Below the pieces are notes generated by a model. That model was not told the DNA's origin. It made no database searches and saw only the letters and a program-made list of their open reading frames with translations. DNA of 64,000 nt, from NCBI GenBank assembly GCA_947451035.1, contig CANFXR010000001.1, positions 1 to 64,000 of the forward strand, read 5' to 3'. Below are positions 50,634-59,379 of this stretch, piece after piece (the stretch's first letter is position 1; the number at the start of each line of letters is the position of its first letter). The position numbers and the translations under genes are program-made. Origin of the DNA: Burkholderiales bacterium. GTDB taxonomy: Bacteria > Pseudomonadota > Gammaproteobacteria > Burkholderiales > Burkholderiaceae_C.

Positions 50634-51524
50634 ATGACCGCCATGTCGTCACCGCCATTGGCTGCCTTGGGCGCCCCACCCGCCCGATACGTTTGGTGGC
50701 TGGCGCTCGCGGGTCTTGCGTGCATGTATCTCCCGGTTTATTGGGCCGCCGCGCACGGTATATGGCAAAGCGATGACCACGCCCACGGGGCGATTGTTTT
50801 GGCCGTCGTGCTCTGGCTCTTCTGGTCACTGAAAGAAGGTATATCCACCACTGAGGTCCAATCATCACCCGTGCTGGGTTGGACGATTTTCTTGTCAGGC
50901 CTTGTCGTCTACGTATTCGGGAGAACGGTCGGCATCAGCGTCCTCGAGTTTGGCTCGCAGCCGCTGGTGCTGACTGGGTTACTTGTGTTAACCATAGGAC
51001 CTCGCGCACTGCGTGTTGCATGGTTCCCGATCTTCTACCTGCTCTTTATGGTACCGCTGCCAGGAATTTTCGTGGATGCGGTCACCGGGCCACTGAAGGG
51101 CTGGATCTCAAATATCGTGGTGAATGTTCTTTATGCTGCCGGATACCCAGTCGCACGCAGTGGCGTCACGATCACGATCGGGCAGTATCAAATGTTGGTG
51201 GCTGATGCCTGTTCGGGCTTGCATTCCATGTTCAGCCTGTTCGCTCTGGGCACACTTTTCATGTACATCATGGCGCGGCGTAGCCTTAGTCATAACGCTT
51301 TTATGTTGGCTGCCATTCTCCCCATTTCGTTCGCAGCGAACATCCTTCGCGTTATGATTTTGGTGCTGATCACTTTCCATCTGGGTGATGAGGCTGGGCA
51401 AGGGTTTCTGCACGGCCTGGCTGGAATAGTGCTGATGCTGGTCGCGCTGGTCAGTTTTTTTGCGCTTGACGCTTTGCTGGCCGCCGCATTCGGCAAGCCC
51501 GCGAAAATATCAGCGGCTCGTTGA
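50634..51524 (+). CDS. xrtB: Exosortase B (XrtB/EpsH type)
   Basis: Exosortases are membrane cysteine proteases that cut PEP-CTERM sorting signals. The 296-residue protein has eight or more hydrophobic segments. The predicted catalytic residues are Cys193 (VADACSGLHSM), Arg239 (ANILRVMIL) and His260 (GFLHGLAG). It starts five bases after epsG. The usual companion epsI (DUF3485) does not follow; a polymerase gene does. No PEP-CTERM substrate was seen in this window. Confidence 0.93.
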   Translation: MTAMSSPPLAALGAPPARYVWWLALAGLACMYLPVYWAAAHGIWQSDDHAHGAIVLAVVLWLFWSLKEGISTTEVQSSPVLGWTIFLSGLVVYVFGRTVGISVLEFGSQPLVLTGLLVLTIGPRALRVAWFPIFYLLFMVPLPGIFVDAVTGPLKGWISNIVVNVLYAAGYPVARSGVTITIGQYQMLVADACSGLHSMFSLFALGTLFMYIMARRSLSHNAFMLAAILPISFAANILRVMILVLITFHLGDEAGQGFLHGLAGIVLMLVALVSFFALDALLAAAFGKPAKISAAR

Positions 51525-51580
51525 TCGATCGTCGAGCTTCCTTGATGCGCGTCAGCACATGAAAATGCTTGAGTTTTCCC

Positions 51581-53137
51581 ATGCCTGAACATTTGCGATC
51601 TTTGGTCGTGATTTTGGGCATAGCTGGCGCAGTGTTTGCCTTCGTCCAAAGGCCTGCGTTTGGCCTCCCTATAGATCCAGTTGACCTGCGCCGACGCCGT
51701 AATCTTTGGTTTTTGGTCACGCTGATTGCGTTCTTGTCGCATAACGTCTGGCTCTACATGGTCGGCGTGGGTGTGGTGGTCTTCTCACAACGGAAGCGTG
51801 AGCCCAACCCGCTGGCCATGTATCTCATGCTCTTGTTCGCCGTACCGCCGGCATCCGCGATGATTCAGGGGTTTGGGCCGATCGTCCAAATATTCACACT
51901 GGACCATTTGCGGTTGATGTCAATGATCGTCCTGTTGCCAGCCTGGCTGAGGCTCCGGCAAAACCGAACCCACGGACCGTTTGGCTCCTGCTGGGCAGAC
52001 CGCTTTCTATTGGCTTACCTGCTTTATGAGGCCGGGCTTAACTTGGAGGCGGGTAACTTTACGGCTGGGTTCAGGCAGGGGGTGCTCTACGGCTTCACGG
52101 ACGTGTTTCTGCCGTACTACGTTGCCAGTCGAGGTTTGCGCAACATGGCCCTTTTCCGTGACGCCATTGCCTCGTTGGCGCTGGCGTCCTTTGTATTGAG
52201 TGGTATTGCCTTGTTTGAGTTTCTGAAGCGCTGGCTTCTATATGCAGCGCTTCCGTCTGCGCTTGGGGCCAACTTCGGTATGGGAGGCTACCTTGGTCGA
52301 GGTGACCTCGGCGTCGTTCGAGCTGTTGCGAGTCTGGGGCACGGCATCGCTCTGGGGTATCTCTTAGCGATTTCCTATTTGCTTTACCTTGCACTCTTGC
52401 CGGCACCCGGAAAATCCGGGACTAGATGGCTGGGGCCCGGGCTTCTGATGGTTGGTTTAATGGCGGCGTTATCCAGAGGGCCATGGGTCGGCATGGTAGT
52501 CGGAGTTTTTGTATTTTCTATAATGTCATCTAATCGTGCTCGGGACTTGTCCCGTATTCTTGTCTGGGGTGCTGTCGTATTTTGTATGTTGCTGACATCT
52601 CCTTACGGCGAGACTTTGATCAATTTGCTGCCGTTCATCGGGGCAACCGATTCTGGCAGCGTTGACTACCGCCACAAACTGTTCGACGCGTCCCTGCTGG
52701 TGATTAGGCAGAACCCCTGGTTCGGCGGAGGTAACTTCATTGGCGAACTGACGGCGCTGGGAATGGTGCAAGGTGAAGGCATTGTCGATCTTGTCAACAC
52801 GTACCTTGCGGTGGCTTTGTCGCAGGGGTTAATCGGGCTCGGACTCTTCATGAGTGTTTTCGCTGCATCCGCTTTTGGACTTTTCGTGGCGTGGCGCCGT
52901 GTGGGAACAGACTCAGACTTGCATCGGTTGGGGCGTGCCTTGCTCGCCGCATTGGCAGCTGCGCTGACAATCATTGCGACCATGAGTCCGATTCTTTGCG
53001 TGCCGACCATGTACTGGCTGCTCGCGGGGCTTTGCGTGGCTTATGTGCGGCTGGCTGGCGCGTCTAACTTGAATCTTTTACGCGGGGCCGATGGGGCGCC
53101 TAGATACTCCCCGGTAGGGCATACGGTGCCTGTGTAA
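51581..53137 (+). CDS. O-antigen polymerase/ligase-like membrane protein (Wzy/WaaL type)
   Basis: The 518-residue protein has about eleven to twelve hydrophobic segments. A large extracytoplasmic loop carries a Wzy_C-like pattern (GAALSRGPWVGM-type SRGPW near 300 and NPWFGGGNF near 390). Such proteins join polysaccharide repeat units or ligate polymers to a lipid. ATG 51581 is used, with a weak ribosome site; TTG 51569 is in frame. It lies 56 bases after xrtB. Confidence 0.82.
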   Translation: MPEHLRSLVVILGIAGAVFAFVQRPAFGLPIDPVDLRRRRNLWFLVTLIAFLSHNVWLYMVGVGVVVFSQRKREPNPLAMYLMLLFAVPPASAMIQGFGPIVQIFTLDHLRLMSMIVLLPAWLRLRQNRTHGPFGSCWADRFLLAYLLYEAGLNLEAGNFTAGFRQGVLYGFTDVFLPYYVASRGLRNMALFRDAIASLALASFVLSGIALFEFLKRWLLYAALPSALGANFGMGGYLGRGDLGVVRAVASLGHGIALGYLLAISYLLYLALLPAPGKSGTRWLGPGLLMVGLMAALSRGPWVGMVVGVFVFSIMSSNRARDLSRILVWGAVVFCMLLTSPYGETLINLLPFIGATDSGSVDYRHKLFDASLLVIRQNPWFGGGNFIGELTALGMVQGEGIVDLVNTYLAVALSQGLIGLGLFMSVFAASAFGLFVAWRRVGTDSDLHRLGRALLAALAAALTIIATMSPILCVPTMYWLLAGLCVAYVRLAGASNLNLLRGADGAPRYSPVGHTVPV

Positions 53138-53226
53138 GCGATGCGTACCCCACTCCAGAGCGCTTCTACAGCCTGCGGTTCCGCGCCCCTTGATTTTGGC
53201 GGCTTGAGTCCCTGGCATTTCTTACC

Positions 53227-54249
53227 GTGAACAATACGCTCGAGCCTGCCTTTGCCGACGCGATGGGTGCTTGCCGAGCCGACGAGGTTGAGGGCGAGAC
53301 TTTGGTATCCGTCATCGTGGTGAACTACAACACTGCCTCGTTGATCCAGCCGATGATGGACTGCCTTCTTGCCTCCGCAGTTGGCCGTGGCCGGGTTCAG
53401 ATCATCGTCTTGGACAATGCGTCACGCGACCATTCGTTGGTAGCGCTCAAAACTCTAGCGGGCCAGATTGACCTCATCGTCAACGCGCAGAACGTGGGCT
53501 TCGGACGTGCCAACAATCAGTGCTTTGCCTTAGCCCGCGGCCGCTACGTGCTGCTTTTGAATACGGATGCGTTCGTTGCCCCCGATACGCTAAGAAAAAC
53601 CCTAGATTACATGGACTCCCACCCAAAAACTGGTGTACTTGGCGTGCGTTTAGTGGGCCGAGACGGTGTACTCCAGCCCTCCTGTCGGTACTTCCCGGCC
53701 GTAAGTAACGTCTTTCTCTCGCGAACCGGGCTTGGTCGACTGTTTCCATGGGTTCAAGCCTTAGACGACATGTCATGGGATCACTCCAGCAACCGGCCGT
53801 GCGATTGGGTGCCGGGCTGCTACTACCTCGTGCGGCGGGAGGTGATTGATCAAGTGGGGTTGTTCGACCCCCGATACTTTCTCTACTACGAAGAAGTGGA
53901 CCACTGCCGAGCGGTCAAGGCTGCCGGCTGGGATGTGATCTACTTCCATGACGCGACGGTTGTTCATATCGGTGGCGAGAGCGCCAAGTCCGACGGCGAC
54001 CTCACCGAGGGGGCGCGTCAGATTCCCTCGCTTCAAATCGAGAGTGAACTGCTCTACTTCCGGAAACATTCCGGTCTTTGGGGGCTACTAGCGCATCTAT
54101 TTCTTACTGTGCTGGCCGCCTTGATCCTGAATCTGAAATCTGTTTTTAAGGTTCAGGGTGCGGAAGTGTTTAGGGCTCAATGGCAACACGTGTGGCAGGT
54201 GTTCGGCCTTGTGATGCAGACTGATTGGGGCACCCGGCCTACCCGATGA
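53227..54249 (+). CDS. Family 2 glycosyltransferase (rhamnosyltransferase-like)
   Basis: The 340-residue GT2 protein has VSVIVVNYNTASLI near residue 28, the LLLNTDAFV metal site near 112, WVPGCYYLVRREVIDQVGLFDPRYF, and YEEVDHCRAVKAAGW. This is the WbbL/WcaA-like group that often adds rhamnose. One C-terminal hydrophobic segment may anchor it. The start is GTG 53227, 90 bases after the polymerase gene. The stop overlaps the next gene as ATGA. Confidence 0.87.
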   Translation: MNNTLEPAFADAMGACRADEVEGETLVSVIVVNYNTASLIQPMMDCLLASAVGRGRVQIIVLDNASRDHSLVALKTLAGQIDLIVNAQNVGFGRANNQCFALARGRYVLLLNTDAFVAPDTLRKTLDYMDSHPKTGVLGVRLVGRDGVLQPSCRYFPAVSNVFLSRTGLGRLFPWVQALDDMSWDHSSNRPCDWVPGCYYLVRREVIDQVGLFDPRYFLYYEEVDHCRAVKAAGWDVIYFHDATVVHIGGESAKSDGDLTEGARQIPSLQIESELLYFRKHSGLWGLLAHLFLTVLAALILNLKSVFKVQGAEVFRAQWQHVWQVFGLVMQTDWGTRPTR

Positions 54250-54773
54250 TCTTTCCACGACACATGTTTCCGAACATCCGCTCAGACCTTGTCGCTTACC
54301 GTGGAGACTGGGGCGCACAGGGGTTTTGGGCGCTCGTGGTGTATCGATTTGGTCGGTGGCGGCGTGGTTTGCGAGTCACCCTATTGCGTAAGGCGCTCTC
54401 GCCGGTTTATCGGTTGGCGTACAAGCTCATCCAGATCATCACAGGCATTGAGTTGCCCTGCGAAGTCGATATCGGTCGCAACTTCGTCATCGACCACTCG
54501 GGCGGGATCGTCATCAGTGGCTATGCGAAGTTCGGTGACAACTGCCGTATCCGCAATGGCGTGGTGGTGGGTCTGAGCCGGGTCGATGACCCATGCGCAC
54601 CGGTCATTGGCAACAATGTCGATATCGGCGCAGGAGCGAAGTTGCTGGGCCGAATCAGCATTGGTGACAACTGCCTGATCGGAGCAAACGCTGTCGTCAT
54701 TCGCGACGTGCCCGCAGATTCGATCGCGGTGGGAGTTCCCGCCGTCATCAAACCCCGAAACGGCCCGAGATGA
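54246..54773 (+). CDS. Hexapeptide-repeat acyltransferase (serine acetyltransferase-like)
   Basis: The 175-residue protein ends in a left-handed beta helix of hexapeptide repeats: IGRNFVIDHSGGIVISGYAK, IGNNVDIGAGAKLLG, and IGDNCLIGANAVVIRDVP. This is the layout of CysE-type and WcaB-like O-acetyltransferases found in capsule and colanic acid clusters. It probably acetylates a sugar of the polymer. It is coupled to the GT2 gene on each side (ATGA overlaps). Confidence 0.87.
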   Translation: MIFPRHMFPNIRSDLVAYRGDWGAQGFWALVVYRFGRWRRGLRVTLLRKALSPVYRLAYKLIQIITGIELPCEVDIGRNFVIDHSGGIVISGYAKFGDNCRIRNGVVVGLSRVDDPCAPVIGNNVDIGAGAKLLGRISIGDNCLIGANAVVIRDVPADSIAVGVPAVIKPRNGPR

Positions 54774-55765
54774 GGGATGATCCTCCGTTTGACGATGTGG
54801 CACTGATTGCTATCGGACGCAACGAAGGCGACCGTCTGCGACGGTGTCTTGAGTCGTCACTGGGGCGGGTTTCATGTGTGGTCTATGTCGATTCAGGCTC
54901 AACAGATGGGTCTGCAGAACTTGCCGTGGGCATGGGCGTTCACGTGGTTGTCCTTGACACAGCCGTGCCGTTCACCGCCGCTCGGGCGCGCAATGAAGGC
55001 GCCCGTTTGGCGTTGCGCGCTAGTCCGGACACACGCTATCTGCAGTTCGTCGACGGAGACTGCGAAGTCGCCACCGGGTGGCTCGGTCATGCCAGGGCGT
55101 TCCTGGAGTCCCATCCGGCAGTGGTGGCTGTCTGTGGACGGCGCCGCGAGCGCTTCCCAGGCCAATCGATCTACAACCGCTTGTGCGACGCCGAGTGGGA
55201 CACGCCGATTGGCGCCACGCGAGCCTTTGGTGGCGATGTCATGGTTCGTGCCGATGCGTTCGAGGCCGCGGGTAGATATCGCGACGAACTGATCGCGGGC
55301 GAAGACCCGGAGTTCGCCATTCGACTTCGGCAGGCCGGTGGCCAGTTGTGGCGATTGGACAACGAGATGACCTTGCACGACGCCGCGATGGTCAGCTTCA
55401 GTCAGTGGTGGAGACGCTCTGTGCGTGCGGGCTACGCATTCGCTCTGGGCGCGTCCATCCATGGCGCTCCACCAGAAAGACACTGGGTTCGCGAGTCCCG
55501 TCGCGCTTGGCTGTGGGGGCTTGTGATTCCTCTGATGTGCGTGGCCGCACTTCTTTCGGGGCATCCGATCCTCGCCGGGGTGGTGGCTTTGCTGTATCCG
55601 TTTCAGTGGAGTCGACTTTTTCTCTCGACTGAAGGGCCGGTACCTCTGAAAGTGGTGCGCTCGACGTTCCTTGTTCTTGGAAAGTTTGCCGAGGCTGTAG
55701 GGCAAATCAAGTTCTATTGCCATCGCATTGTTGGGCGCCAGGCTAGATTGATCGAATACAAGTGA
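54770..55765 (+). CDS. Family 2 glycosyltransferase with membrane tail
   Basis: The 331-residue protein has an N-terminal GT-A domain with DVALIAIGRNEGDRLRRCL, VVYVDSGSTDGSAELA and the metal-binding VDGDCEV, plus the acceptor-side RAFGGDVMVRADAFEAAG and EDPEFAIRLRQAGG. Two hydrophobic segments lie near 245-290. The sugar is unknown. The ATG overlaps the acyltransferase stop, and a seven-base gap separates it from the GT4 gene. Confidence 0.87.
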   Translation: MRDDPPFDDVALIAIGRNEGDRLRRCLESSLGRVSCVVYVDSGSTDGSAELAVGMGVHVVVLDTAVPFTAARARNEGARLALRASPDTRYLQFVDGDCEVATGWLGHARAFLESHPAVVAVCGRRRERFPGQSIYNRLCDAEWDTPIGATRAFGGDVMVRADAFEAAGRYRDELIAGEDPEFAIRLRQAGGQLWRLDNEMTLHDAAMVSFSQWWRRSVRAGYAFALGASIHGAPPERHWVRESRRAWLWGLVIPLMCVAALLSGHPILAGVVALLYPFQWSRLFLSTEGPVPLKVVRSTFLVLGKFAEAVGQIKFYCHRIVGRQARLIEYK

Positions 55766-55772
55766 TTTTTGT

Positions 55773-57032
55773 ATGACTCGTCCCGCCGTTGCCTATTTGG
55801 TTAATCAATACCCGAAGGTCAGCCACAGTTTTATTCGGCGGGAGATTTTGGCGCTCGAGCGGCTGGGCTTGGTCGTTCACCGCTGGGCATCTCGTGGATG
55901 GGATGCCGATTGTCCTGACCCCGCTGACTTGGCTGAGCAGCGCCGCACACGCTATTTGCTGGCTGCCGGTCGGTTGAGCTTGGTAACCGCTTTGTTGGGC
56001 ACGCTTTTGACGAACCCCAAAGCCTTCATTTTCTCCGCAAGGCTGGCCTGGCAGTGCAGCCGTGGCAGTGATCGCCCATGGCCGGTTCACCTCGTCTATC
56101 TGGCGCAGGCCTGTGTTGCATTGAAATGGGCGCGCGAGGTCGGCGTGACCCACGTGCATGCGCACTTTGGCACCAATCCGACCGAGGTGGCCATGTTGTT
56201 GACTGCGCTTGGCGGTCCCCCTTTCAGCTTCACGGTTCATGGCCCCGAAGAGTTCGACAAACCCCAGTCGTTGCATCTGCAGCGCAAGATTCAGCGCTCG
56301 GCCTTCGTCGTGGCGATCAGTTCTTACGGCCGCAGCCAGATTTACCGCTGGGCTGCGCTGGCAGATTGGCCCAAAGTGCAGGTTGTCCATTGCGCCCTTG
56401 ACGCGCAGTTCACCGATCGGCCGCTGCAGCCAGCAACGCATTTGCCCCGACTGGTGTGCGTCGGGCGACTTTGTGAGCAAAAAGGTCAGTTGCTGCTGAT
56501 TCAAGCGGTGCAACTGCTGTTGAAGCAGGGCGTCGCCTGTGAGCTGGTCCTGGCTGGCGATGGCGAGATGCGAGCCGAGATCGAAGCGCTGATCCGGGAA
56601 GGTGGTTTGACCGAGAGGGTGCGCATCACCGGCTGGATTAGTGGCGAGCAGGTCGCGCGTGAACTTCAAACCGCTCGCGCCCTGGTGCTGCCCAGTTTTG
56701 CCGAGGGGTTGCCAGTGGTCATCATGGAGGCGATGGCACTTGGCCGGCCAATCATCAGTACGTTTGTGGCCGGCATTCCAGAGTTGGTGCGGCCCGGGGA
56801 AAACGGTTGGCTGGTTCCTGCTGGCGATATCGAGGCGCTCGCGGGCGCGATGCGCGCTTGCCTCGAAGCCGCCCCGGATCGGCTCAATGCAATGGGCGCA
56901 GCCGGACGCGAGCGCGTTCTGCTGCATCACTGCGCTGATGTCGAAGCAGCCAAGCTAGCTGCGTGGTTTCAGCAATCGGCTGCTTCGGCCGATAAGCCGG
57001 CCATGTCTTACACCCCCGGACAACCACGATGA
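55773..57032 (+). CDS. Family 4 glycosyltransferase (colanic acid WcaL-like)
   Basis: The 419-residue GT-B protein has an N-terminal acceptor domain (YLVNQYPKVSHSFIRREILALE; VHAHFGTNPTEVA). The C-terminal donor domain carries LVCVGRLCEQKGQLLLIQA and the E-x7-E-type signature EGLPVVIMEAMALGRPIIST, followed by GIPELVRPGENGWL. This group retains stereochemistry and uses nucleotide sugars. The stop overlaps the next start as ATGA. Confidence 0.9.
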   Translation: MTRPAVAYLVNQYPKVSHSFIRREILALERLGLVVHRWASRGWDADCPDPADLAEQRRTRYLLAAGRLSLVTALLGTLLTNPKAFIFSARLAWQCSRGSDRPWPVHLVYLAQACVALKWAREVGVTHVHAHFGTNPTEVAMLLTALGGPPFSFTVHGPEEFDKPQSLHLQRKIQRSAFVVAISSYGRSQIYRWAALADWPKVQVVHCALDAQFTDRPLQPATHLPRLVCVGRLCEQKGQLLLIQAVQLLLKQGVACELVLAGDGEMRAEIEALIREGGLTERVRITGWISGEQVARELQTARALVLPSFAEGLPVVIMEAMALGRPIISTFVAGIPELVRPGENGWLVPAGDIEALAGAMRACLEAAPDRLNAMGAAGRERVLLHHCADVEAAKLAAWFQQSAASADKPAMSYTPGQPR

Positions 57033-58264
57033 ACAGCGAACTGCCGACGGCGTTGGGTGCGGTCGCGAGCCTGCTGTTCGGTGTTCTGTGGGTTCCCGTG
57101 ACCGTGTTTTCTTTACAAGTGTTCGCGGCGAGACCACATCAGTCCAACCAGGGCGGCCCAGCGGCAAATGGCGGGGGCCTTGATGACTCTGAATCCGAGC
57201 CGCGCCCACGGCTTGCCGTGTTAGTCCCTGCACACAACGAGGCGGTCGGTATCGCCGCGACCTTGATCGACGTGCTCTCGCAGCTGAACGCGGGCGACCG
57301 CTTGCTGGTGGTGGCAGATAACTGCAGTGACGCGACGGCTGATGTCGCGCGGCACTGCGGCGCAGAGGTGATCGAGCGACAGCACGACACCTTGCGCGGA
57401 AAGGGCTACGCACTTGATTTCGGTTTGCAGCATCTGGCTACCGTGCCACCCGAGGTGCTGATCGTTGTTGATGCCGACTGCTCCTTGGACGCCTGCGCCT
57501 TGCAGCGCTTGGCGGTGGCGTGCGCCAGAACTCAGCGACCGGTTCAGGGCCTGTACCTGATGCACGCCCCCGTAAATGCCCCACTGGGCCGTCGCGTGGC
57601 CGCTTTCGCCTGGCGGGTCAAGAACTGGCTGCGCCCTTTAGGTGCATCCCGCTTGGGGATGCCGTGCCCGCTTATGGGGACCGGTATGGCCTTCCCGTGG
57701 ATGTTGATCGGCGGCATGTCGCTGGCCACGGCGCATCTGGTGGAGGACATGAAGCTTGGCATCGAGTTGGCCCGTGCGGGATCTCCCCCACTGTTTGTTC
57801 CTGAAGCGAAGGTGAACAGCATGTTTCCGCTGGCCCGCGAGGCCGTTCAGGCCCAACGAGCCCGTTGGGAACACGGGCACCTCTCGATGCTACTCACAGA
57901 AGGCCCAAGCCTCCTTGGCCGAGCGCTGGTGGCGTGGGATTTGCGCCTCGCGGCGATGGCGTTGGATCTGATGGTGCCGCCACTGACGCTGTTGCTGGGG
58001 TCGGTGCTGTTGGCCGTGGCCACCGGTGTGGTGATGTTGTTGGTTGCTTCGGCCTTGCCGGCATGGGTCGCCTGTGGCTGCCTTACGTTGATGTTGGTTG
58101 CCATAGCCAGGGCTTGGTGGCTGGTTGGGCGTGACTTGTTGTCGTGGGGAGACCTACTTCGCGCACCTGCCCATGCCGTGCTGAAAATCCCGCTTTACTT
58201 GAAGTTCATCACCAACCGCCAAAAGGAGTGGGTGCGAACCGAACGACATGACGACAACTCCTGA
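57029..58264 (+). CDS. Processive-type family 2 glycosyltransferase, multi-membrane
   Basis: The 411-residue protein has an N-terminal membrane helix, a GT2 domain (LAVLVPAHNEAVGIAATL; VVADNCSDATADVA; the metal site IVVDADCSLD), and the acceptor motif VEDMKLGIELARAG with QRARW (QxxRW). Two or three membrane helices follow near 310-365. It resembles the EpsO/BcsA-related glycosyltransferases that sit in the membrane. It overlaps the next gene by 17 bases. Confidence 0.87.
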   Translation: MNSELPTALGAVASLLFGVLWVPVTVFSLQVFAARPHQSNQGGPAANGGGLDDSESEPRPRLAVLVPAHNEAVGIAATLIDVLSQLNAGDRLLVVADNCSDATADVARHCGAEVIERQHDTLRGKGYALDFGLQHLATVPPEVLIVVDADCSLDACALQRLAVACARTQRPVQGLYLMHAPVNAPLGRRVAAFAWRVKNWLRPLGASRLGMPCPLMGTGMAFPWMLIGGMSLATAHLVEDMKLGIELARAGSPPLFVPEAKVNSMFPLAREAVQAQRARWEHGHLSMLLTEGPSLLGRALVAWDLRLAAMALDLMVPPLTLLLGSVLLAVATGVVMLLVASALPAWVACGCLTLMLVAIARAWWLVGRDLLSWGDLLRAPAHAVLKIPLYLKFITNRQKEWVRTERHDDNS

Positions 58265-59378
58265 TCCCGATCCGGTTGCGTCCTTGCGGTCAACACACCA
58301 AGCCAGCGGACACACCGTCGACTTCGGTCGCCACCTCTGTCTGGTGCTGGGACTGCCGTTTGACCTGATCGACCTAGATGCAGCCGTCGCTCGCATTCGT
58401 GCCGCCGTGGACTCGCGAACCCGGCTGTTCATCTCGACGCCGAACACCAACTTTGTTGTCGCCGCGATGCGTGACTCAGTGTTTCGGGACTCTGTTTTCC
58501 ACAGCGACATGAGTCTCATGGACGGAAAACCCTTGGTCTGGGCAGCCAGACTGATGGGCATTCCCGTACCGGAGCGTGTGAGCGGGGCCGACGTATTTGA
58601 AGCCTTGGGTCGACCAGGATCGGCCCCGATGTCGATCTATCTCTTCGGCGGACAACCAGGTATCTCTGCTAGGGCGGCGGCGAACATCAATGCCTCTCGG
58701 GGGCCCTTGAGTTGCGTCGGATTCGATGAGGCTGGCTTTGGAAATATCGAAGACATGAGCGACGACGCGACCATTGATCGCATCAATGCCAGCGGAGCAG
58801 ACTTTCTCGTGGTGTCACTGGGCGCAGCCAAGGGGCAAGCCTGGATCGAACATAACCTGGCGCGTTTGCAGGTTCCTGTCGTCAGCCACTTGGGCGCTGT
58901 CGTGGGTTTCGTTGCCGGTTCTGTGCGGCGCGCTCCACCATGGATGCGGTGGTCAGGGTTGGAGTGGCTGTGGCGGGTGAAGGAGGAACCGCAACTGTGG
59001 AGAAGATACGCCCGCGACGGTTTCGCCTTCCTTGGCCTGCTGGCGCTCCATGTGGTCCCGAATGCCCTGAGGCGACGCCCGCATGGGCGTACAAGCGAAC
59101 CAGTTTCGCAGGCATGCCGGATCAGCGAGTCAGCAACCAGCATGACGATTACTCTTGCGGGCACGCTAGGTGGCAGTGAACAGCAGGCACTCAAACAAAT
59201 ATGTCACGCCGGTGCCTGTGCAAGTCGCACGCTCACGATAGACCTGTCGGGCGTGATTGAAATAGACAACTCCTGTTTGGCCGCGCTGATGCTGCTTCAG
59301 GCACATCGCAGGCGCTGCGGGTTGAACGCAAAATTTCTTTACCCCACCTCCAGTCGCATACAGATCCCGAAAGACTAG
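58248..59378 (+). CDS. WecG/TagA/CpsF glycosyltransferase fused to a STAS-like domain
   Basis: Residues 30-275 of the 376-residue protein form a WecG/TagA transferase. Signatures are FISTPNTNFVVAA, SLMDGKPLVWAARLMG, RVSGADVFEAL, and GLEWLWRVKEEPQLWRRYARD. The family transfers N-acetylmannosaminuronic acid or ManNAc to a lipid-linked sugar. Residues ~288-376 look like a STAS fold (LTIDLSGVIEIDNSCLAAL, with HRRRCG after), as in SpoIIAA-type proteins. The gene overlaps its neighbour by 17 bases and is one base from the flippase. Confidence 0.82.
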   Translation: MTTTPDPDPVASLRSTHQASGHTVDFGRHLCLVLGLPFDLIDLDAAVARIRAAVDSRTRLFISTPNTNFVVAAMRDSVFRDSVFHSDMSLMDGKPLVWAARLMGIPVPERVSGADVFEALGRPGSAPMSIYLFGGQPGISARAAANINASRGPLSCVGFDEAGFGNIEDMSDDATIDRINASGADFLVVSLGAAKGQAWIEHNLARLQVPVVSHLGAVVGFVAGSVRRAPPWMRWSGLEWLWRVKEEPQLWRRYARDGFAFLGLLALHVVPNALRRRPHGRTSEPVSQACRISESATSMTITLAGTLGGSEQQALKQICHAGACASRTLTIDLSGVIEIDNSCLAALMLLQAHRRRCGLNAKFLYPTSSRIQIPKD

Positions 59379-59379
59379 T

